Assembly: GCA_017937065.1 (NCBI GenBank)
Contig: JAGBEI010000031.1
Coordinates: 1 to 64,000 of the forward strand
DNA from: Clostridia bacterium
GTDB lineage: Bacteria; Bacillota; Clostridia; Oscillospirales; QAKW01
Direction of reading: 5' to 3'
DNA: 64,000 nucleotides
The notes under the pieces were generated by a model. It saw only the letters and a list, made by a program, of their open reading frames with translations, was not told where the DNA came from and ran no database searches. Below, one piece after another: positions 58,903 through 64,000 of the stretch. The stretch's first letter is position 1. Each line of letters begins with the position of its first letter. Position numbers and translations under genes: made by a program.

Positions 58903-60078
58903 ATGAAAATTTCAAATGAACCGACCAAAAAAATACTGTTCATTAGCCTGTGCATTATTGCAATGCTCACCGTAGCGCTGAATATAGGAAGTGTGTTCGG
59001 CTGGCTGTCCGCCATGCTGAAAATGCTGACACCGGTAATCGGCGGATTCTGCACGGCTTTCATACTCAATATTGTAATGAAGCTGTTCGAGCAAAAGGTG
59101 TTTGCTTTTTTAGGAGGCAGCAAACGCGGAAAAAAGATACTGCGCCCGCTTAGTCTCATAGCCTCACTGCTTGTATTTATCGGAGCGATTACAATTATTC
59201 TGCTTGTAATTATTCCGCAGGTCAGAGCTACCGTGCAGTCAATAGTAGAAGGCTTCCCCGCATTTTCGCAGCGCGCGCTGCAATTCATCGAAGACACTCT
59301 TGAGCGCTTTGACATTACTCACGAGCGTATTTCGGAAATCGTTCTCGGCGGTGAAGAGCTGATGACCAAAATAGGCAACTTTATCAAAAACAACCTGAAC
59401 GGATTTTTGAAATCGGCAAGCGTCATCGGCGGCTCACTGGTGAGTGTTATCGCAAATATATTCTTAAGCCTTTTTATTGCCATTTACCTGCTCTCCGGCA
59501 AAGAGATGATTATTAACCAGTGCCGCCGCCTTGCAGGCGCAATTTTCAGCGACAAAGCATATAACAGAATATCGCGCGTACTGAGCCTGTCCAATAAAGC
59601 GTTTGCCAACTTCATCAGCGGGCAGTTTATTGAGGCTATCATTTTAGGAGTGCTCTGCTTTTTGGGAATGCTTATTTTCCGCTTTCCGTATCCCGCCGTG
59701 GTCGGAGTGCTTGTCGGAGTATCGGCGCTTATTCCGATACTCGGCGCATGGATAGGCGGCGGACTATCAGCTGTGCTTATTCTCATAAACAATCCGATAA
59801 AAGCTCTTTGGTTTCTTGTTTTTCTCGTTGTTCTCCAGCAGCTTGAGGGAAATTTTATCTATCCGCGCGTGGTTGGCAGACAGGTCGGTCTGCCCGGCGT
59901 ATGGGTGCTGATGGCGGTAATCATAGGAAACGGCGTATACGGCGCACTGGGCGCGCTGATGGCGGTTCCGATAGCGTCGGTGGTCTATACGCTTCTTTCT
60001 GATTTTACGGCATACAGGAGCGAATTAAAAAGAAAACGCGCAGTCATGCAGGAAAAAACAGATGAAGGTCAGTCATGA
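58903..60078 (+). CDS. AI-2E-family (PerM-like) transporter
   Basis: A 391-residue membrane protein with about seven to eight helices. MKISNEPTKKILFISLCIIA opens it. The family signature is in the C-terminal half: FPYPAVVGVLVGVSALIPIL, GAWIGGGLSAVLIL and QQLEGNFIYPRVVGRQVGLP. Members were once linked to autoinducer-2 export; several are now known as sodium/proton antiporters or have unknown roles. It ends in a basic tail. It is part of the tex-pyk run and overlaps the FkbM gene by 4 bp. Confidence 0.9.
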   Translation: MKISNEPTKKILFISLCIIAMLTVALNIGSVFGWLSAMLKMLTPVIGGFCTAFILNIVMKLFEQKVFAFLGGSKRGKKILRPLSLIASLLVFIGAITIILLVIIPQVRATVQSIVEGFPAFSQRALQFIEDTLERFDITHERISEIVLGGEELMTKIGNFIKNNLNGFLKSASVIGGSLVSVIANIFLSLFIAIYLLSGKEMIINQCRRLAGAIFSDKAYNRISRVLSLSNKAFANFISGQFIEAIILGVLCFLGMLIFRFPYPAVVGVLVGVSALIPILGAWIGGGLSAVLILINNPIKALWFLVFLVVLQQLEGNFIYPRVVGRQVGLPGVWVLMAVIIGNGVYGALGALMAVPIASVVYTLLSDFTAYRSELKRKRAVMQEKTDEGQS

Positions 60079-61118
60079 CAGACCTCTGGACAAGACTGAA
60101 AACCCGCAGTAAGCCGATATTTATTTACGGCATGGGCAACGGCGCTCAGAAACTGTTTAATATACTTGAAAAATACGAGATACCGATATGCGGTGTATTC
60201 GCAAGCGACGAATTTGTAAGAGATAAGTACTTTAACGGCTTTAAAATTAAAAGCTACGGCGATATACGACGGGAAAACGACGATATTATCGTGCTTACGG
60301 CATTCGGCACAAACAGGCGTGAGGTTACAGATAATATAAAAAGGATAGCCGGCGAATGTGAGCTTTACGCTCCCGACATCCCGGTATACGGAAATACACT
60401 TTTTAATACGGATTATTACAGAGCGCACATCAAGGATCTTGAATTTGTCAGAAATCGGCTGAATGACGATTATTCCAAAAAAGTCTTTGACTGTATAGTA
60501 AATTTTAAACTGACAGGAGATATTACATACCTTTTCGATTGTGAGTGTGACAAAAGCGAACCGTTTGAAAACATCTTAAAGCTTAATAAAGACGAAATCT
60601 TTATGGATCTCGGTGCATACCGCGCGGACACCGTGCTGGAATTCTTAAAATATGCCGGCGGCTGCAAAAAAATTTACGCGGTAGAGCCGGACGGCAAAAC
60701 TTTTGTAAAGCTGAAGCAGAAGCTTGACTGCAAATCGGACAGCGGCGATATTATCTGCATAAATGCCGCAGCCGGAGCCTGTGAAGGCAGCAGCGGGTTT
60801 GAAGCGGGCAGCGGCAGAAGCTCGCATCTGTCAGACAAGGGACAACAGGTGCGGGTTGTGACCGTCGACGGTATTTTAGACGGACAGTGTGCAACATACA
60901 TAAAATTTGACGTTGAAGGCGGTGAACGGGACGCGATAGAAGGCGCAAGGCATACAATAAAAGCCTATAAGCCGCGCCTTAAGATTGCAGCATACCACCG
61001 CACGGAGGATCTGACCGAAATTGTAAAGCAGGTATCGGAAATTCGGGACGACTACAAGGTCTATATGCGTCACCATCCGTATATTCCGGCATGGGATACA
61101 GATTATTACTTTATATAA
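60075..61118 (+). CDS. FkbM-family methyltransferase with N-terminal nucleotide-binding-like domain
   Basis: A 347-residue protein in two parts. Residues 1-110 (PIFIYGMGNGAQKLFNILEK, then GVFASDEFVRD) resemble a Rossmann or nucleoside-diphosphate-sugar-binding domain. From about 165 to 345 is a SAM-dependent methyltransferase of the FkbM type: DEIFMDLGAYRADTVLEFLK, AVEPDGKTFVKLKQKL, IKFDVEGGERDAIEGA. Such enzymes O-methylate sugars or polyketides; here a surface glycan is plausible but unproven. Last gene of the run, followed by a strong terminator. Confidence 0.85.
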   Translation: MTDLWTRLKTRSKPIFIYGMGNGAQKLFNILEKYEIPICGVFASDEFVRDKYFNGFKIKSYGDIRRENDDIIVLTAFGTNRREVTDNIKRIAGECELYAPDIPVYGNTLFNTDYYRAHIKDLEFVRNRLNDDYSKKVFDCIVNFKLTGDITYLFDCECDKSEPFENILKLNKDEIFMDLGAYRADTVLEFLKYAGGCKKIYAVEPDGKTFVKLKQKLDCKSDSGDIICINAAAGACEGSSGFEAGSGRSSHLSDKGQQVRVVTVDGILDGQCATYIKFDVEGGERDAIEGARHTIKAYKPRLKIAAYHRTEDLTEIVKQVSEIRDDYKVYMRHHPYIPAWDTDYYFI

Positions 61119-61146
61119 AAAGCGAAGCGGTAAACGCTTCGCTTTT
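61118..61146. terminator. Terminator between the FkbM and EEP-family genes
   Basis: A 12-bp perfect stem (AAAAGCGAAGCG / CGCTTCGCTTTT) with a GTAAA loop, flanked by A and T. Shared by convergent genes. Confidence 0.88.
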
Positions 61147-61152
61147 ATTATT

Positions 61153-61905
61153 TTATATATTAAGCTGAGCCAGCACTCCGTAATGATCCGACTGCACGGT
61201 TTTGTCATCATGCACATCTACGATTTCAAAGCTGTCACAGACTATATTCTCACTCAGATATATATAGTCTATAATTATCGGGCTGCAGCTGCCAAAGCCG
61301 TGAAAGGTCATAGCGTCCGTTGTCCTTTCAGCCGCCGTCCTTGCGTCCTTGAGCAGCGTATTCGTAACGGCAATAACCTTTGAATCGGGCTGCGCATTAA
61401 AATCTCCCGTGAGAATCAGCGGCATTTCCTTGCCGAACTTTTGGCGGATAAAGGCACATATCTGCTCAATGCCCTTAACCTGAGCCGTCATGCCGACATG
61501 GTCAAGATGCGTATTGACAAACGCAAGCTCCCGCCCGCTTTCAAGCTCTTTAAACAGCGCCCAGCAGGTAATGCGCACACATCTGGCGTCCCAGCCCAAA
61601 GACGAAACATCCGGAGTTTCGGACAGCCAGAAATGACCGCATTCCAGCATTTCAACCCGCGACGGGTTCCAGTAAATCGGCGTGCCTTCGGAATTTTTCT
61701 CACTGCGGTATACAAGATAATGCTCAAAATCGGAAAGGTCATTGTCAAAATAATCTTTCCAAACAGGCGTCACCTCCTGGAATCCTATTATATCTGCCCC
61801 GCTCCCGCGCACGGCGCGTTCCATAAGCGGGCGGCGCATTTCAAATGAGCTTTTACCCTCAACGCCCCAGCACATAACATTTTGACTGAGTATTTTAAGC
61901 GACAT
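61153..61905 (-). CDS. Endonuclease/exonuclease/phosphatase-family hydrolase
   Basis: A 250-residue protein of the EEP (DNase I/sphingomyelinase/inositol-phosphatase) fold. LKILSQNVMCWG gives the Asn, ADIIGFQEVTP the metal Glu, FVNTHLDHVG the His, LTGDFNAQPDS the catalytic Asp-Asn and SDHYGVLAQL the final Asp-His. The catalytic set is complete. No signal peptide is seen. The substrate (nucleic acid, phospholipid head group or sugar phosphate) cannot be told from sequence. Own Shine-Dalgarno GGGAGG. Convergent with the FkbM gene. Confidence 0.87.
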   Translation of the reverse strand: MSLKILSQNVMCWGVEGKSSFEMRRPLMERAVRGSGADIIGFQEVTPVWKDYFDNDLSDFEHYLVYRSEKNSEGTPIYWNPSRVEMLECGHFWLSETPDVSSLGWDARCVRITCWALFKELESGRELAFVNTHLDHVGMTAQVKGIEQICAFIRQKFGKEMPLILTGDFNAQPDSKVIAVTNTLLKDARTAAERTTDAMTFHGFGSCSPIIIDYIYLSENIVCDSFEIVDVHDDKTVQSDHYGVLAQLNI

Positions 61906-61982
61906 TATATATATCCTCCCGTTTTTTACGATTATAACATCAAAAAGTCAATTTAACAACACATAAAATCAAAAAAGTTTGA

Positions 61983-62011
61983 TTGACTTTAACGTCCGAT
62001 AAATATATACT
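61983..62011 (+). promoter_or_regulatory. Promoter of the GH20-like gene
   Basis: TTGACT (61983-61988), 17-base spacer, TATACT (62006-62011). Confidence 0.65.
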
Positions 62012-62042
62012 TAAATCAACGAAAAAACGGAGGTTTTTAAAA

Positions 62043-63911
62043 ATGTACAAGCTCGATTTACTTCCCGCAGAACTGAAAACGGGCGCGGCGGAGCTATGCT
62101 CCATGCTGGAAATCCCCATTTCCGACGGCGGAATACCGATTACGGCAAAGCACGGCGACATGTCGATTGAAAAAGGCGCGAACAGCGTTGAAATCACATA
62201 CGGCACCAAGCCTCAATTTTTCAGAATGCTTTCAATGCTGACAGGAAAGATTGAAGGAAAATACTGCGAAAATCCGCGTCAGACAATGCTCTGCTACATG
62301 GCGGATCAATCAAGAAACGCCGTTATGAATACTGATACGGCAAAGCGCATGATACGCTATCTTGCAGCTCTCGGCTTTGACTCTCTGATGCTGTACACCG
62401 AAGATACATATGAAGTCAAGGGTCAGCCGTATTTCGGATATATGCGCGGACGCTGGACTGAAAGCGAGCTTATCGAGCTTGTGGAATACGGCGAGATGTT
62501 CGGGATTGAGCTTATCCCCTGCATTCAGACGCTCGCGCACCTTGCACGCATGATGCGCTGGAAATGCTACAAGGACATAATCGACTGCAACGATATCCTG
62601 CTTGCAGGAGACGAGAAAACCTACGCATTCATTGAAGAGACCTTTAAGACGTGTGCAAAGTGCTTTAAAAGCCGCAGAATAAATATAGGGCTTGATGAGG
62701 CGCATATGCTGGGGCTTGGAAAATATCTTGATAAAAACGGATATCACAACCGCTCGGATATAATGCTTGCCCATCTTAAAAAAGTATGTGAAATTGCCGA
62801 AAAATACGATTTCCACCCGATGATGTGGAGCGATATGTTTTTCAGAATCGCATTCGGTACATATTACGTCAAAACCGGAGAAATCACAAAAGACGTAATT
62901 GATAAAGTGCCGCAGAATCTGACTCTTATTTACTGGGATTACTATACGCCGGACAAAGAGATGTTCTCACATATGGTAAAATGTCATAAATCGTTTAACA
63001 ATCCCGTCGCATTCGCAGGCGGCTGCCATAAATGGGGCGGATTTATAGCCAACAACATGGTAACCTACGAGCTTGAAAGCATGCATATTGATGAATGTAT
63101 GAAAGAGGGACTCACTCAGATTATCGCCACCGGCTGGGGCGACGACGGTGCAGAGGCAGCGCATTTTTCAATAGCCCCCGGACTTGCCGTATACGCCGAA
63201 AAGTGCTATAAGGGCAACTTTGACAGAGAGTGGTTTGACAAGCGATTTGAAAATATTTTCAAAATACCCATGAAGCCCTTTGAGATTATGGACGCTGTTG
63301 ACTGCCCGCCCGGTTTCAAAAAAGCCGAGACCGGCAGACGCACATATTTCCACAAGTCAATGGTATATTTTGACGTGCTGACAGGACTTTTAAACAAGCA
63401 CATAAAACGCGATGAGGCACAAAAATTTTACGCGGATATGGCGCAAGCGCTGGAGCCGTACTGCGACAATAAGAATTTCGGATATATCGTAGAGGTAGCG
63501 CGCTCGGTAGCTGGGCTCCTTTCCTATAAGGCGACAATACCGCATGACCTTCGCACGGCATACGACAAAAAGGATAAAAACACCCTCGCAGCCCTTGCCC
63601 AAAAGGATATCCCATCTCTTATCGAGGCTGCCGACAAGCTTTTAAAGGCAGTAGAAGCCCAGTGGAGACGTGAAAGCCGTGCGTTCGGGCTGGAGGTTCA
63701 GCAGTTACGTATCGGCGGCATGAAGCAGCGCTTAAACGGCGTTATAGATGTCATAATCGCATACTGTGACGGCACGATTGACAAAATAGACGAGCTGGAG
63801 GAGCAGGTACTGTGGTACGACTGCCGCACAGAGGACGGAGACGACCTGACGCCTGAGCGCGGAACAGGCTACTCCGGCTGGAGAAGCAGCTCGACAGTAA
63901 ACATTATCTGA
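62043..63911 (+). CDS. GH20-like beta-N-acetylhexosaminidase
   Basis: A 622-residue cytoplasmic protein. An N-terminal alpha/beta domain (1-85) precedes a (beta/alpha)8 barrel with YMADQSRNAVMNTDTAKRMI, LAALGFDSLMLYTEDTYEVK and IELIPCIQTLAHLARMM. The catalytic pair Asp218-Glu219 lies in NIGLDEAHMLG, as in GH20 beta-N-acetylhexosaminidases that use substrate-assisted cleavage. A C-terminal helical domain of about 200 residues follows. The predicted role is removal of GlcNAc or GalNAc from imported mucin or chitobiose-type glycans. The ATG at 62043 has GGAGG 9 bases upstream; an upstream in-frame codon lies over the promoter and is rejected. Confidence 0.82.
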   Translation: MYKLDLLPAELKTGAAELCSMLEIPISDGGIPITAKHGDMSIEKGANSVEITYGTKPQFFRMLSMLTGKIEGKYCENPRQTMLCYMADQSRNAVMNTDTAKRMIRYLAALGFDSLMLYTEDTYEVKGQPYFGYMRGRWTESELIELVEYGEMFGIELIPCIQTLAHLARMMRWKCYKDIIDCNDILLAGDEKTYAFIEETFKTCAKCFKSRRINIGLDEAHMLGLGKYLDKNGYHNRSDIMLAHLKKVCEIAEKYDFHPMMWSDMFFRIAFGTYYVKTGEITKDVIDKVPQNLTLIYWDYYTPDKEMFSHMVKCHKSFNNPVAFAGGCHKWGGFIANNMVTYELESMHIDECMKEGLTQIIATGWGDDGAEAAHFSIAPGLAVYAEKCYKGNFDREWFDKRFENIFKIPMKPFEIMDAVDCPPGFKKAETGRRTYFHKSMVYFDVLTGLLNKHIKRDEAQKFYADMAQALEPYCDNKNFGYIVEVARSVAGLLSYKATIPHDLRTAYDKKDKNTLAALAQKDIPSLIEAADKLLKAVEAQWRRESRAFGLEVQQLRIGGMKQRLNGVIDVIIAYCDGTIDKIDELEEQVLWYDCRTEDGDDLTPERGTGYSGWRSSSTVNII

Positions 63912-63930
63912 TTTTGAACTGTAATCAAGC

Positions 63931-63966
63931 AAAAAACTCACTGCAAAGCTTTGCAGTGAGTTTTTT
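63931..63966 (+). terminator. Terminator of the GH20-like gene
   Basis: Palindrome ACTCACTGCAAAGC / GCTTTGCAGTGAGT flanked by A6 and T6, 20 bp after the stop. Confidence 0.9.
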
Positions 63967-64000
63967 ATTTATGACGGCTAATTTCCGTTTTGTTCAAGAA

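Noticed and set aside
1-64000. tRNA, rRNA, prophage, CRISPR-Cas or defence genes
   Set aside because: I looked through intergenic gaps and the long reading frames and found none that I could support.

Overview
This window looks like a chromosomal segment of a low-to-mid GC Gram-positive anaerobe of the class Clostridia, probably a gut Oscillospirales-type organism. The lineage call is inference. It rests on a perfect CIRCE element ahead of hrcA-grpE-dnaK, a SpoVB-like/MazG/HU/RqcP neighbourhood, an SLH-anchored papain-like protease, an LtaS-like enzyme, GTP-type PEPCK, a flavodiiron protein with rubredoxin, and good Shine-Dalgarno sites with several TTG starts. Most genes are core housekeeping genes. 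I saw no rRNA, tRNA, CRISPR array, prophage or intact insertion sequence.

Layout. 1-5.6 kb (mostly minus strand): start of dnaK, grpE, hrcA with CIRCE, a YdbC-like ssDNA-binding protein, two unknown membrane proteins, a DUF3810-like protein that has lost its HExxH residues, and degV with an odd tandem repeat just past its promoter. 5.7-12.5 kb: class II fructose-bisphosphate aldolase, a BNR sialidase-like protein, a GH36 alpha-galactosidase, rplS, a membrane-anchored metallophosphoesterase and a possible ECF S component. 12.5-16.5 kb: a tight ddl-murI-ywiB-argS operon. 16.5-25.4 kb: an AGCS symporter, tadA, a zinc-ribbon protein, a SpoVB-like flippase, mazG, hup, rqcP, a lipoprotein, rsmA and pckG. 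25.4-32.9 kb: an ECF-type sigma factor with a membrane partner, a second lipoprotein, a rubredoxin/flavodiiron operon divergent from a Crp/Fnr regulator across a palindromic site, an FAD protein and a nitroreductase. 33-39.8 kb: a small NNQx-repeat protein, mgtE with a structured leader, trmL overlapping an SLH-anchored C1 peptidase, murA and a cyclophilin.

39.8-48 kb is the most rearranged part. A beta-CASP nuclease is followed by a Gfo/Idh dehydrogenase and a sugar isomerase. The isomerase gene and its promoter were duplicated. The second copy is almost deleted, and a large glycoside-hydrolase-like gene now sits inside it, next to a decayed IS110 transposase. A lipoprotein behind a long palindrome carries an apparent frameshift at a run of seven A. 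48-64 kb: an LtaS-like enzyme, upp, a HAD-IIA hydrolase, radC, mgtC/sapB, a GDPD-like protein, the run HAD-tex-pyk-AI-2E transporter-FkbM methyltransferase, an EEP hydrolase and a GH20-like hexosaminidase.

Together the genes describe a glycolytic and gluconeogenic anaerobe (fba, pyk, pckG) that uses host or dietary glycans (sialidase-like, GH36, GH20-like, GH42-like, Gfo/Idh plus isomerase) and has oxygen/NO defence (rubredoxin plus flavodiiron protein under a likely Crp/Fnr switch). No clear new multi-gene system is visible. The best leads for something undescribed are the mgtE leader, the degV tandem repeat, the Crp/Fnr operator placement, the recombined isomerase/GH locus, the protease-dead DUF3810 protein and the long palindrome at 46.7 kb.
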